Shown here in pieces: positions 17,759 to 26,347 of a DNA stretch of 64,000 nt. Below the pieces are notes generated by a model that saw nothing but the letters and a program-made list of their open reading frames with translations, searched no databases and had not been told where the DNA came from. Both the position numbers and the translations under genes were made by a program. This DNA is from JBDIAG01 sp047974565 (GTDB taxonomy: Bacteria > Actinomycetota > Actinomycetes > Actinomycetales > CAWJMD01). The DNA lies in contig JBKECN010000034.1 in assembly GCA_047974565.1 (NCBI GenBank), positions 136,467 through 200,466 on the forward strand. Reading direction: 5' to 3'. The stretch's first letter is position 1. Every line of letters begins with the position of its first letter.

Positions 17759-18062
17759 ACGGGCTGAGGGCGGGCTCCGCGAAAGCGACGAGTTCAGCGT
17801 CCGACCTGGCCGAAAGTTCTCTTGGGCGGGTCGCGGTGGCGGGCGCCGGGGTAGATCGCCGGACAACGCGCGTCAGGGCAGGGCGCGGGATCAGGGCGGA
17901 GCCAGCGTGGCCCTCCAGGACGCAACGCCGGGAGGGCCTCAGGGCAGGGCGCGGGAGGCGCCCTCAGGAGAGCGCCGGCACGGCACCTCAGGGCGGAGCC
18001 AGCGTGGCCTTTCAGGGCAGAACGCCGGCACGGCGCCTCAGGGCGCGACTCCGGCACGCGCC
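17759..18062. repeat. Intergenic degenerate repeats (CTCAGGGC-type)
   Basis: No gene is supported here. From about 17874 the DNA is made of imperfect repeats: CTCAGGGCAGGGCGCGGGA, GGCGGAGCCAGCGTGGCC (two copies) and ACGCCGGCACGGC-like blocks. The array runs to the DUF3097 stop codon, whose gene ends within a CTCAGGGC unit, suggesting local slippage duplication of the gene end. Confidence 0.6.
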
Positions 18063-18950
18063 TCAGGGCACCGTGACGAAGTCGATGAGTTCCTCGACCT
18101 TGGCCAGCAGCGCCGGGTCCAGGTCGGCGTAGCTGCGCACCCGGGCCAGGATGCGTTTCCAGCCGGTGGCCACGTCCGCCTGGTCCGCGTGGGGCCAGCC
18201 GAGGGCGGCCAGCGTCCCCTTCTTGATGTCTGTGCCGCGCGGCACGTCCGGCCAGCGGGTCAGCCCGACCCGTTCGGGGCGGATCGCCTGCCAGACGTCG
18301 ATGAACGGGTGCCCCAGCACGAGGACGTGCTCGGCACCGCGCAGCCCGCCTACGGCCTCGCGCGCGAGCCGGGTCTCCTTGGACCCGGACACCAGATGGT
18401 CCACCAGAACTCCCAGCCGCCGGGTGGGACCGGGCTCGAACTCGCGGACCCGTCCGGCCAGGTTGTCCACCCCGTCGATGGGTTCGACGACGATGCCCTC
18501 CACCCGCAGATCGTGGCCCCAGATCTTCTCCACCAGTTCGGCGTCGTGGGTGCCTTCCACCCAGATCCGGGAGGCCTTGGCCACCTGGGCCCGCAGACCG
18601 ACGACAGCCCGTGAACCGGAGGCGGTGCGTCCAGGTGCGGCAGGGCCCGCTGGGGTGCTGGTGCGTGGCCGGGTCAGCTCGATCGGCTCGCCCTCGAGCA
18701 GGAATCCCGGCCCGAGCGGGAACGCCCGCTCCCGTCCACGTCGGTCCTCCAGCCGGACGACGGACATGCCCGCGGTCTTGGATACCCCGACGACCGCGCC
18801 GCACCAGCCGGTCTCGGCGTCCTCCACCACCAGACCAGCGGTGGCCGGAACCTCCCGAAGACGACGCGGGGCCACCCGATTCGCCAGCACGTCGGAGCCG
18901 TAGCGGTCGCGCCCGGCAGAGCCGCCGGGTCGCGTCGAGGAGTGAGGCAT
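18063..18950 (-). CDS. DUF3097 family protein
   Basis: Conserved actinobacterial protein of 295 residues with no established function. It begins with a basic N-terminus (RYGSDVLANRVAPRRLREVP), followed by a small beta domain (GLVVEDAETGWCGAVVGV), an Ala/Pro-rich linker and a larger C-terminal domain. The latter has IWVEGTHDAELVEKIWGHDL, GVLVDHLVSGSKETRLA and VLVLGHPFIDVWQAIRP. The WVEGxHDAELVEKIWGxDLR segment recalls the catalytic pattern of TOPRIM-like proteins, which is only a suggestion. The gene sits between hrcA and hemW, its usual place in Micrococcales. Confidence 0.85.
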   Translation of the reverse strand: MPHSSTRPGGSAGRDRYGSDVLANRVAPRRLREVPATAGLVVEDAETGWCGAVVGVSKTAGMSVVRLEDRRGRERAFPLGPGFLLEGEPIELTRPRTSTPAGPAAPGRTASGSRAVVGLRAQVAKASRIWVEGTHDAELVEKIWGHDLRVEGIVVEPIDGVDNLAGRVREFEPGPTRRLGVLVDHLVSGSKETRLAREAVGGLRGAEHVLVLGHPFIDVWQAIRPERVGLTRWPDVPRGTDIKKGTLAALGWPHADQADVATGWKRILARVRSYADLDPALLAKVEELIDFVTVP

Positions 18951-18960
18951 TCCGGCAGGG

Positions 18961-19126
18961 TAAGGGCCCGCCAGTAAATTGGTGCGTCGAGTGTCGGTTT
19001 CTGGGCGGGATGTCTGGCAAGGCAGAGGTTTGCCCTCGTAGTAGCGCTACGGGGGCGGGCCGACGACGCAGCCAGACGCCCGAGCCAGGAAGCGACACGC
19101 AGCAGCAATCTATTGGCGGGCCCTTA
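18961..19126. repeat. 166-bp long imperfect palindrome (MITE-like or structured RNA element)
   Basis: The ends are a perfect 13-bp inverted repeat, TAAGGGCCCGCCA and TGGCGGGCCCTTA, extended inward by further pairing (GTAAATTG with CAATCTAT, TGTCG with CGACA, GTCTGGC with GCCAGAC), so each arm is over 50 nt. The centre carries two small hairpins (GGCA...TGCC, and CCCTCGTAG with CTACGGGGG). It lies between two divergent genes, 10 nt upstream of the DUF3097 start. No second copy was recognised in this window. No protein-coding sense is apparent. Confidence 0.85.
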
Positions 19127-19425
19127 GCTAAGGAGCGCCCCGAGGCCTGGCCGCCGACGCGCCGGTGCCGGGCGTGCCTGCGGACGGTTGGTTCCTCAGG
19201 GCCCGGTTGGGCAGACGACGTTCGTCGTGGCCGGGACTGGCCGTGTGCGTGGCGCCGACCGGTGCTGCGCAGCGTTGCCGGGCCGAGGGCGAATGGGTGA
19301 ACACCTGCCCAAGCCGTCGCCGCCCGGCGCACGGGCCAGGGACGCTTCAGGGTGGCACCTGACGGCAATTCCGTCGGGGTCGCCTACTCTGGAAATGTCT
19401 ACCACTCAACGAAGGAGCAGTACCC
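19127..19425. other. Intergenic region upstream of the DUF4870 gene
   Basis: About 300 nt without a supportable gene. TTAGCTAA directly follows the palindrome. The region must hold the promoter of the DUF4870 gene, but no convincing -35/-10 pair stands out. Confidence 0.5.
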
Positions 19426-20115
19426 GTGAGCCAGAATCCGCACGAGGCCGGCCAGAGCCCGCAGACCTCAGGGCCGGATCTCAGCAAGCCGGACCAGCCC
19501 GGCTCCGCAGCCCCCGAGCACGGCAACCCGACGGGTACCGGTTTCCCCAACCCCGGCCCGGCACAGCCGGGTGTGCCGAACCAGCCGGGCTACGGCAGCG
19601 TTCCTCCGCAGCAGCCCGGATACGGCGGCGTTCCGCAGCAGCCCGGCTACGGCGCCCCACAACAGCCTGGCTACGGCGCTGCCCCCGGTGGCGGCCCTGG
19701 ACAAGGTTTCGGTGGGCCCGGCTACGCGCCTGCGCCCGGCTACGCGCCCGGCGGTCCTGCCCTGTCGGGCAGTGACGAACGGACGTGGGCGACAATCGGT
19801 CACGCAGCTGGCCCGGTCGCCGCGCTGATCAGCGCCGGAACGCTGGGATGGCTGGTTCCGCTGGTGATCTTCCTCATGTACAAGGACCGGTCGCAGTACG
19901 TGCGGGTTCAGGCGAGTGAGGCCTTGAACTTCCAGATCACCCTGCTGATCGCCTACCTGGTGTGCTGGGTCGTGACGTTCCTGACCTTCGGGCTGGGCTT
20001 CCTGCTGTTCTTCGTACCGTGGGTGCTGTCCATCATCTTCGGCGTGATGGCCTCGATCGCCGTCAGCCGCGGGGAGAACTACCGGTACCCGATGACCATC
20101 CGCCTCGTGCACTGA
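19426..20115 (+). CDS. DUF4870 membrane protein with Pro/Gly-rich N-terminus
   Basis: Small integral membrane protein of 229 residues. The N-terminal 110 residues are low complexity with repeated QQPGYG and APGYA units. A DUF4870 domain follows: ERTWATIGHAAGPVAALISAG, VPLVIFLMYKDRSQYVR and ASEALNFQITLLI, with three to four membrane helices. The GTG at 19426 follows GAAGGAGCA. The function of DUF4870 proteins is unknown; the disordered head may mediate protein contacts at the membrane. It is convergent with hemW, leaving only 18 nt between stops. Confidence 0.85.
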   Translation: MSQNPHEAGQSPQTSGPDLSKPDQPGSAAPEHGNPTGTGFPNPGPAQPGVPNQPGYGSVPPQQPGYGGVPQQPGYGAPQQPGYGAAPGGGPGQGFGGPGYAPAPGYAPGGPALSGSDERTWATIGHAAGPVAALISAGTLGWLVPLVIFLMYKDRSQYVRVQASEALNFQITLLIAYLVCWVVTFLTFGLGFLLFFVPWVLSIIFGVMASIAVSRGENYRYPMTIRLVH

Positions 20116-20133
20116 CGCGGCAATCGCGCCCGC

Positions 20134-21384
20134 TCAGAAGGCCAGTTCGCGCACGACGTGGTCGGCCAGCAACCGGCCACGTCGACTGAGCACCAGCGGA
20201 TCACGTTGCACCACAAGACCGTCCGAGACCAGTGCATCCACTGTCCGGGCGGTCTTGGCATCTGAAGGCCCACGGCTGGGGTCATGCCAGGAGTAGCCGT
20301 CCCGCAGCCGGACCGCGAGCATGATGCGCTCCAGCCGGCGCGCCTGCTCATCCAGCACCTCGCGCGCCTGAGCCGGTGACCCGCCATTATCGAGAAGGTG
20401 GGCATAGCGCCTGGGGTGCTTGACATTCCACCAACGCACTCCACCGACGTGGCTGTGCGCGCCGGGACCGAAACCCCACCAGTCGTCCCCCTGCCAGTAC
20501 CCGAGGTTGTGTCGGCACCGGTTGGCCCGCGACTCCTCGTGCGTGCCCCCGAGCGCCCAGTTGCTGATCTCGTACCAGTGGTACCCGGCCGCCCCCAGCA
20601 GGTCGTCCGCCAGTTCGTATTTGGCGGCCAGGTCGTCCTGGTCGGTGCCGGCGAGCTGACCGCGTCGCACCCGCGCGGCCATCGCCGTTCCGGGCTCGAT
20701 GGTCAGCGAGTAGGCCGAGACGTGGTCCGGGCGAAGGGCGATCACCGCGTCCAGGCTCTGGCGCCACTGCTCGAGCGACTCCCCGGGAGTGCCGTAGATG
20801 AGGTCCAGGCTCACCGACAGCCCGGCCGAGCGGGCCCACCCGACCGCTGCCGCCACCCGGGCCGGATCGTGCGTGCGGTCCAGCGTTGCCAGCACCGCCG
20901 TGACCGCGGACTGCATCCCGAAGGACACCCGGGTGATCCCCCCGGCGGCCAGGGCCTGCAGCGAGGCCGGGGTCACCGAGTCCGGGTTGGCTTCGGTGGT
21001 GACCTCCACGTCGTCGGTGAGGCCGAAGGACGCACCGAGCCGGGCGAGCACGCCGATCAGTGCTTCGGGGGGCAGCATCGTCGGGGTGCCACCACCGAAG
21101 AAGACCGTCGAGAGCGGCCGCCGGGGTAGCTCGGCCTCGTCCAGAACCGTTGCCGCGAGATCGATCTCGCGGTGCACCGCGGACAGGTACGCCGCACTCA
21201 GGTCGTTCTGGGCCGCCCCCAGCTCACCGGGGGTGTAGGTGTTGAAGTCGCAGTACCCGCAGCGCCGCACACAGAAGGGCACGTGCACATACGCGCCCAG
21301 CGCGCGGTCGGCGGCACCGTCCGCGACCGACGCAGGCAGGCCGCCGTCGGCGGGGGCCGGGTCTGCGTCCGGCAGGCTGGCCAC
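20134..21384 (-). CDS. hemW: Radical SAM protein HemW (coproporphyrinogen III oxidase-like)
   Basis: Heme chaperone-type radical SAM protein, 416 residues. The [4Fe-4S] motif CxxxCxxC is present as CVRRCGYCDF, after the typical YVHVPF. FFGGGTPTML and the C-terminal HemN domain (GFGPGAHSHVGG) are also present. HemW differs from true HemN oxidases in binding heme rather than oxidising coproporphyrinogen, and its place next to lepA/hrcA is the classic HemW location. GTG start; the MOSC gene ends only 3 nt upstream, so the two are co-transcribed. Confidence 0.93.
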   Translation of the reverse strand: MASLPDADPAPADGGLPASVADGAADRALGAYVHVPFCVRRCGYCDFNTYTPGELGAAQNDLSAAYLSAVHREIDLAATVLDEAELPRRPLSTVFFGGGTPTMLPPEALIGVLARLGASFGLTDDVEVTTEANPDSVTPASLQALAAGGITRVSFGMQSAVTAVLATLDRTHDPARVAAAVGWARSAGLSVSLDLIYGTPGESLEQWRQSLDAVIALRPDHVSAYSLTIEPGTAMAARVRRGQLAGTDQDDLAAKYELADDLLGAAGYHWYEISNWALGGTHEESRANRCRHNLGYWQGDDWWGFGPGAHSHVGGVRWWNVKHPRRYAHLLDNGGSPAQAREVLDEQARRLERIMLAVRLRDGYSWHDPSRGPSDAKTARTVDALVSDGLVVQRDPLVLSRRGRLLADHVVRELAF

Positions 21385-21387
21385 CGG

Positions 21388-22029
21388 TCAGTGCGCCCGG
21401 GCGAGCGCGCGATCGACGTACGCAGCCAGGGACGGACCGATCGTCAGGCCGCCCTCGCGCTCGCTGTCGCGCAGGGCTTGGGCGTCCTCGGGCCGCTGAT
21501 GCATGAACCATTGACTGACGCTCACCCCGTGCCCCGGGCGGGACAGCACCTCGACGGCGTCGCCGGCACGTAGTTCTCCGGTGCTGCGCACCCGCAGGTA
21601 GGCGCCGACCTTGCCCCGGTCGGTGAAGCGACGCACCCAGGACGGCTCGCCCATCCGGCGCGCGAACGTGGCGCACGGGACGCGGGGGCCGGAGACCTCG
21701 AATTCGACGGTTCCGATCCGCCACCGCTCCCCCAGTTCGGCGCCGTCCACATCCAGTCCCTCGGTGCGCAGGTTCTCCCCGAAAATGCCCGGCGGCAGCA
21801 CCCGGCCGAGTTCTCGGGCCCACTCGGCAACCGATTCCTCGGCGTAGGCGTAGACAGCCTGCTCCAGCCCACCGTGATGCTCGCGATCGGCCTGCACGTC
21901 ACCGTAGAGCCCGAGCCTGCGCACCTTCACCGGGCCTTCGACCGGCCGCTTGTCGATGGCTGTGACCCCGACTTGGCCTGCGTCCGCGCGCAGTTCGTGC
22001 ACCCGGCAGACGGCGATGACCCGACTCAC
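21388..22029 (-). CDS. MOSC domain protein (YiiM-like)
   Basis: MOSC-fold protein of 213 residues, a family that binds the molybdenum cofactor or detoxifies N-hydroxylated bases. The MOSC core is seen as LGLYGDVQADREHHGGLEQ, PGIFGENLRTEGLDV and the Cys-containing VPCATFARRM. The gene starts with GTG behind AAGGAGGCTGAAC. It is inserted between lepA and hemW, which are usually adjacent, and appears co-transcribed with hemW. Confidence 0.9.
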   Translation of the reverse strand: MSRVIAVCRVHELRADAGQVGVTAIDKRPVEGPVKVRRLGLYGDVQADREHHGGLEQAVYAYAEESVAEWARELGRVLPPGIFGENLRTEGLDVDGAELGERWRIGTVEFEVSGPRVPCATFARRMGEPSWVRRFTDRGKVGAYLRVRSTGELRAGDAVEVLSRPGHGVSVSQWFMHQRPEDAQALRDSEREGGLTIGPSLAAYVDRALARAH

Positions 22030-22053
22030 GTTCAGCCTCCTTCAAGACACCTT

Positions 22054-22059
22054 ATTTTA
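22054..22059 (-). promoter_or_regulatory. Candidate -10 box for MOSC-hemW
   Basis: TAAAAT on the minus strand lies 25 nt upstream of the MOSC start within an AT-rich 58-nt gap behind lepA. It could be the -10 of a promoter for MOSC-hemW. No clear -35 was found. Confidence 0.3.
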
Positions 22060-22087
22060 TGGTTTATTCGACCGGATTACCTGTAGC

Positions 22088-23941
22088 TTATTTCTTGACC
22101 TTCTCACCAGAATCATCGGTTGACAGGGCGGCGATGAAGGCCTCCTGGGGCACCTCGACCCGACCCACCATCTTCATCCGCTTCTTGCCCTCCTTCTGCT
22201 TCTCCAGCAGTTTGCGTTTGCGGGAGATGTCACCGCCGTAGCACTTGGCCAGCACATCCTTGCGGATGGCCCGGATCGTCTCGCGGGCAATGACTCTCGC
22301 CCCGATCGCGGCCTGCACCGGGACCTCGAACTGTTGCCGCGGGATGAGCTCTCGCAGCTTGGTGGCCATCATCGTCCCGTAGGCGTACGCCTTGTCCTTG
22401 TGCACGATGGCGGAGAAGGCGTCCACCTGTTCGCCCTGCAGCAGGATGTCGACCTTGACCAGGTCCGCGCTCTGCTCCCCGGCGGGTTCGTAGTCCAGGG
22501 AGGCGTAGCCCTTGGTACGCGACTTCAACTGGTCGAAGAAATCGAAGACGATCTCGGCCAGCGGCAGCGTGTAGCGCATCTCGACCCGTTCCGGCGACAG
22601 GTAGTCCATGCCGCCCATGACCCCTCGCCGTTGCTGGCACAGCTCCATGATCGAGCCGATGTACTCCGAGGGCGCGATGATGGTGGCCTTGACGACGGGC
22701 TCGTGCACGTCGGCCACCTTGCCGGCCGGGAACTCGCTGGGGTTGTTGACGTCGATCACCGCGCCGTCCTCCAGGTCGACCCGGTAGATCACCGAGGGTG
22801 CGGTGGAGATGAGGTCGAGGCCGAACTCGCGTTCCAGCCGTTCCCGCACGATCTCCAGGTGCAGCAGACCGAGGAAGCCGACCCGGAAGCCGAACCCGAG
22901 CGCCGCGGAAGTCTCCGGCTCGTAGACCAGCGCCGCGTCGTTGAGCTTGAGCTTGTCCAGCGCCTCGCGCAGATTGGGATAGTCCGACCCGTCGATCGGA
23001 TACAGGCCGGAGAAGACCATCGGCTTGGGATCGGCGTAGCCGGCCAGCGGGGTGGACGCCGGGTGGACCGACGTGGTGACGGTGTCGCCGACCCGGGACT
23101 GGCGAACGTCCTTGACCCCGGTGATCAGGTAGCCGACCTCCCCGGCCCCCAACCCCCTGGTGGGTTCGGGCTCGGGAGAGGACACCCCGATCTCGAGGAG
23201 TTCGTGGTGCGCCTTGGTGGACATCATGACGATCCGCTCGCGGGGCTTGAGCTGGCCGTCCACCACCCGCACGTAGGTGACCACGCCGCGGTAGGTGTCG
23301 TAGACGGAGTCGAAGATCATCGCCCGGGCCGGGGCGGTGGGATCGCCCACCGGGGCCGGGACCTCACCGACGATGCGGTCGAGCAGTTCCGGGACGCCGA
23401 CGCCGGTCTTGCCGGAGGTGTGCAGCACCTCCTCGGGCTCACAGCCGATCAGGTGGGCGAGTTCTTCGGCGTACTTCTCGGGCTGGGCGGCCGGCAGATC
23501 GATCTTGTTGAGCACCGGGACGATGGCCAGGTCGCCTTCCATGGCCAGGTACAGGTTGGCCAGCGTCTGCGCCTCGATGCCCTGGGCGGCGTCGACGAGG
23601 AGCACCGCGCCCTCACACGCGGCCAGCGAGCGGGAGACCTCGTAGGTGAAGTCGACGTGCCCGGGCGTGTCGATCATGTTGAGCGCGTAAGTCTGGCCGG
23701 CCACGTCCCAGGGCATTCGCACGGCCTGGGACTTGATGGTGATGCCGCGCTCGCGCTCAATGTCCATCCGGTCCAGGTACTGGGCTCGCATCGCACGGTC
23801 CTGGACCACCCCGGTGATCTGCAACATGCGGTCAGCCAGCGTCGACTTGCCATGGTCGATGTGGGCGATGATGCAGAAGTTGCGGATCTGCGCCGGAGGG
23901 GTGGCGGCTGGCACCAGTGGAGTGCGGGCCCTGGGTGACAC
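22088..23941 (-). CDS. lepA: Elongation factor 4 (LepA)
   Basis: Ribosome-associated translational GTPase that back-translocates or aids biogenesis of ribosomes, 617 residues. The G domain has AHIDHGKSTL, DTPGHVDF and LNKIDLP. Domains II to V follow, and the LepA-specific C-terminal domain ends in YGGDISRKRKLLEKQKEGKK. GTG start at 23941. It is transcribed away from the rpsT side, but instead of the usual neighbouring rpsT there is a 6-kb insertion. Confidence 0.97.
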   Translation of the reverse strand: MSPRARTPLVPAATPPAQIRNFCIIAHIDHGKSTLADRMLQITGVVQDRAMRAQYLDRMDIERERGITIKSQAVRMPWDVAGQTYALNMIDTPGHVDFTYEVSRSLAACEGAVLLVDAAQGIEAQTLANLYLAMEGDLAIVPVLNKIDLPAAQPEKYAEELAHLIGCEPEEVLHTSGKTGVGVPELLDRIVGEVPAPVGDPTAPARAMIFDSVYDTYRGVVTYVRVVDGQLKPRERIVMMSTKAHHELLEIGVSSPEPEPTRGLGAGEVGYLITGVKDVRQSRVGDTVTTSVHPASTPLAGYADPKPMVFSGLYPIDGSDYPNLREALDKLKLNDAALVYEPETSAALGFGFRVGFLGLLHLEIVRERLEREFGLDLISTAPSVIYRVDLEDGAVIDVNNPSEFPAGKVADVHEPVVKATIIAPSEYIGSIMELCQQRRGVMGGMDYLSPERVEMRYTLPLAEIVFDFFDQLKSRTKGYASLDYEPAGEQSADLVKVDILLQGEQVDAFSAIVHKDKAYAYGTMMATKLRELIPRQQFEVPVQAAIGARVIARETIRAIRKDVLAKCYGGDISRKRKLLEKQKEGKKRMKMVGRVEVPQEAFIAALSTDDSGEKVKK

Positions 23942-24219
23942 GGATGGCTACCTCTGAATCTGCTGCGGGGCGTGCCCGGGGTGGGTGCGGCCCGGGTGGG
24001 CCCGGACGGTGGCGTCGGACCACCGTCCATGATCCCATGACGCGCCCGAGGGCAGGCACGATGCAGCAGATAGGCGCGCCTCGGGGCCGCGGCCACCCGG
24101 CCGCTCGCCCGGGGCTGCCGGTGCGCGCGGGCGGGTGGCCGGTCGCCAACCCCGATCTGCGGTGCCTGCTCGTCCTGATCAAGTGAGGTCGGCTGAGGTG
24201 GTGATCAGCTGGGTGGTGA
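23942..24219. other. Intergenic region upstream of lepA
   Basis: 278 nt between the lepA start and the monooxygenase stop; it must contain the lepA promoter. Short direct repeats GGTGATCAGCTG occur at about 24199-24230, at the end of the monooxygenase gene. No other structure was recognised. Confidence 0.5.
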
Positions 24220-26118
24220 TCAGCTGAGGTGGTGCACCTCCTGGAGCCGGTAGACCGAGGTGTCCAGGCCCTCGAAACGGGCCTTGAGTTGCAGGGCCAG
24301 GTACAGCGAGTAGTGCCGGGACTGGTGCAGGTTCCCGCCGTGGAACCACAGATGCTCCTGTTGGGTGGGCTTCCACATGTTGCGCTGTTCACCCTCCCAG
24401 GGGCCTGGGTCTTTCGTGGTGTCCGAGCCGAGCCCCCAGACCTTCCCGACGGTGTCGGCGACCTCCTGGCTGATCAGGTCGGCGGCCCATCCGTTCATCG
24501 AGCCGTACCCGGTGGCGTAGACCACGAGATCTGCGGGAAGCTCGGTGCCGTCGGCCAGCACCACCGCGTCCTCGGTGAGGTGGTCCACCTGGCCCTTGGC
24601 GAGCTTGACCTCCCCGTCGGCGACCAGTTCGGCGGCGCCGACGTCGATGTAGTAGCCGGACCCGCGGCGCAGGTACTTCATGAACAGGCCGGACCCGTCG
24701 TCACCGAAATCGAGTTCGAAGCCGGCGGCGGCCATCCGGTCGTAGAACCCCTTGTCCCGCTCGCGCATCTTGTCGTACAGCGGGATCTGGAACTCATGCA
24801 TGATCCGGTACGGCAGCGAGGCGAAGATGAGATCGGCCTTGTCCGTGGTGATTCCCGCGGCCAGCGCGCGCTCGGAGTATAGATCGCCGAGGCCGATGTC
24901 CATGAGGGTGTCGCTCTTGACGATGTGAGTGGACGAGCGCTGCACCATGGTCACGTCGGCGCCGTGCTCCCACAGGGCGCCACAGATATCGAAAGCGGAG
25001 TTGTTGCTGCCGACGACGACCACCCGCTTGCCCGCGTAGGCGTCCGGGCCCGGGTGCTGGGACGAGTGCTGCTGCTCGCCTGCGAAGAGATCCGCACCCG
25101 GGTAGCGGGGCAGGTTCGGTTTTCCACTCATCCCGGTGGCCATCACCAGGTGAGTGGGGCTCAGGGTGACCGGCGTGCCGTCCCGGTCCACCTGCACCTG
25201 CCAGTTGCCCGACTCGGCGTCGTAGCTGGCTCGGGTGGCGGTGGTGCTCGACCAGTACGGGACCTCCATCACCCTGGTGTAGAACTCCAGCCAGTCACCG
25301 ATCTTGTCCTTGGGTGCGAACACCGGCCAGTTGTCGGGGAACTTCAGGTACGGCAGGTGGTCGTACCAGACCGGGTCGTGCAGGCACAGCGACTTATACC
25401 GGTTGCGCCATTGGTCCCCCGGCCGTGGGTGCTTGTCGATGACCAGGGCAGGGACGCCGAGCTGGCGCAGCCGCGCTCCCAGGGCGATGCCACCCTGGCC
25501 GCCGCCGACGATCAGCACGTACGGCTCGACGGTGTCTCCGAAAGCGGCCTGTTCGGCTTCGATGCGTTCCTTCCAGGTCTGCCGGTTCTTCGTCGCGCCG
25601 TGCTCGGCGCCCATCGGACGACGCACCCCGTGCGGCTCCTCGTACCCGGTCAGTTCGCGCAGGGTGGTCAGGAAGGTCCAGGCCTTGTCGCTCGAGCCGG
25701 TGCCCGCCTCATCCTCGCTGATCAGACGTAGGACGCCGCGACCGCGCCCGACGGCGGTGGTGAAGGTGAAGAAGGCTGTGATGACGCCGTCGGCCTCGGT
25801 GGCCTCTCCTTCGACCTCGAACTCGCCGGGATCGGTTCGATCCAGGGTGGCGGTGAGCAGGTCGCTGACTCCATCGCGGTTCTCCACGGTGGTGAGGTTC
25901 CAGCTGAAGGACACGAGGTCCCGCCAGAAGCTCGTGGTGGCGAAGAGTCCGGCGGCCCCGGCGATGTCCCGGGCCTGGAGGGCCGCTTGGAGTCGGGTCA
26001 GCCAGGCCTGGGCCCGAGAGCCCGGGGATTCGGACTGACCCGGGGATTCGGACTGAGCTGAGTCGTTGGCCACCTCCAAGGTGTCCGCGCCTTTGGCCGC
26101 ATCGACTGTCTGGGTCAT
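24220..26118 (-). CDS. Flavin-containing monooxygenase with N-terminal NTF2-like domain
   Basis: FAD/NADPH-dependent monooxygenase of 632 residues. The first 180 residues form a SnoaL/NTF2-like domain (ARDIAGAAGLFATTSFWRD). The catalytic part has a FAD-binding GGGQGG (VLIVGGGQGGIALGARL), a second Rossmann motif VVVVGSNNSAFD for NADPH, and the ATGYG motif near the C-terminus. Related proteins oxygenate small ketones, sulfides or amines; the substrate here is unknown. The ATG at 26118 follows AAAGGAGCAC. It is divergent from a GAF-domain regulator that probably controls it, and it sits in an insertion between lepA and rpsT. Confidence 0.9.
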   Translation of the reverse strand: MTQTVDAAKGADTLEVANDSAQSESPGQSESPGSRAQAWLTRLQAALQARDIAGAAGLFATTSFWRDLVSFSWNLTTVENRDGVSDLLTATLDRTDPGEFEVEGEATEADGVITAFFTFTTAVGRGRGVLRLISEDEAGTGSSDKAWTFLTTLRELTGYEEPHGVRRPMGAEHGATKNRQTWKERIEAEQAAFGDTVEPYVLIVGGGQGGIALGARLRQLGVPALVIDKHPRPGDQWRNRYKSLCLHDPVWYDHLPYLKFPDNWPVFAPKDKIGDWLEFYTRVMEVPYWSSTTATRASYDAESGNWQVQVDRDGTPVTLSPTHLVMATGMSGKPNLPRYPGADLFAGEQQHSSQHPGPDAYAGKRVVVVGSNNSAFDICGALWEHGADVTMVQRSSTHIVKSDTLMDIGLGDLYSERALAAGITTDKADLIFASLPYRIMHEFQIPLYDKMRERDKGFYDRMAAAGFELDFGDDGSGLFMKYLRRGSGYYIDVGAAELVADGEVKLAKGQVDHLTEDAVVLADGTELPADLVVYATGYGSMNGWAADLISQEVADTVGKVWGLGSDTTKDPGPWEGEQRNMWKPTQQEHLWFHGGNLHQSRHYSLYLALQLKARFEGLDTSVYRLQEVHHLS

Positions 26119-26146
26119 GGGTGTGCTCCTTTCCGCACCATTGCGT

Positions 26147-26160
26147 GTGAAGTAGTTCAC
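26147..26160. promoter_or_regulatory. Small palindrome in the divergent promoter region
   Basis: GTGAA-GTAG-TTCAC is a perfect 5-bp inverted repeat 29 nt upstream of the monooxygenase start, within the 229-nt gap shared with the divergent regulator gene. It is a candidate operator for that regulator. The evidence is position and symmetry only. Confidence 0.35.
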
Positions 26161-26347
26161 CAAGCACCCTGGAGGGCGTGGCAGAGTTGCAGAAGGTTGC
26201 ACGGCGCCGGCCGAGCGCCCGCCCGGCCCGCCGCGGCGCCTCCCCGGCTGGTTCGCCGTGGTGGACGCCGAGCGAGACAACCGGGTCCGGGCGCTGCCGC
26301 GCGAACAGCACGTCACGGGCGGGTGCCACAGGCTGTCGGGAGATGAG

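Noticed and set aside
18961..19126. tRNA or simple transcription terminator for the palindrome
   Set aside because: Arms are too long for a terminator, there is no T tract, and no cloverleaf with anticodon arm could be drawn.
22334..23938. 534-codon plus-strand frame opposite lepA
   Set aside because: Antisense shadow of lepA with no domain-like segments.
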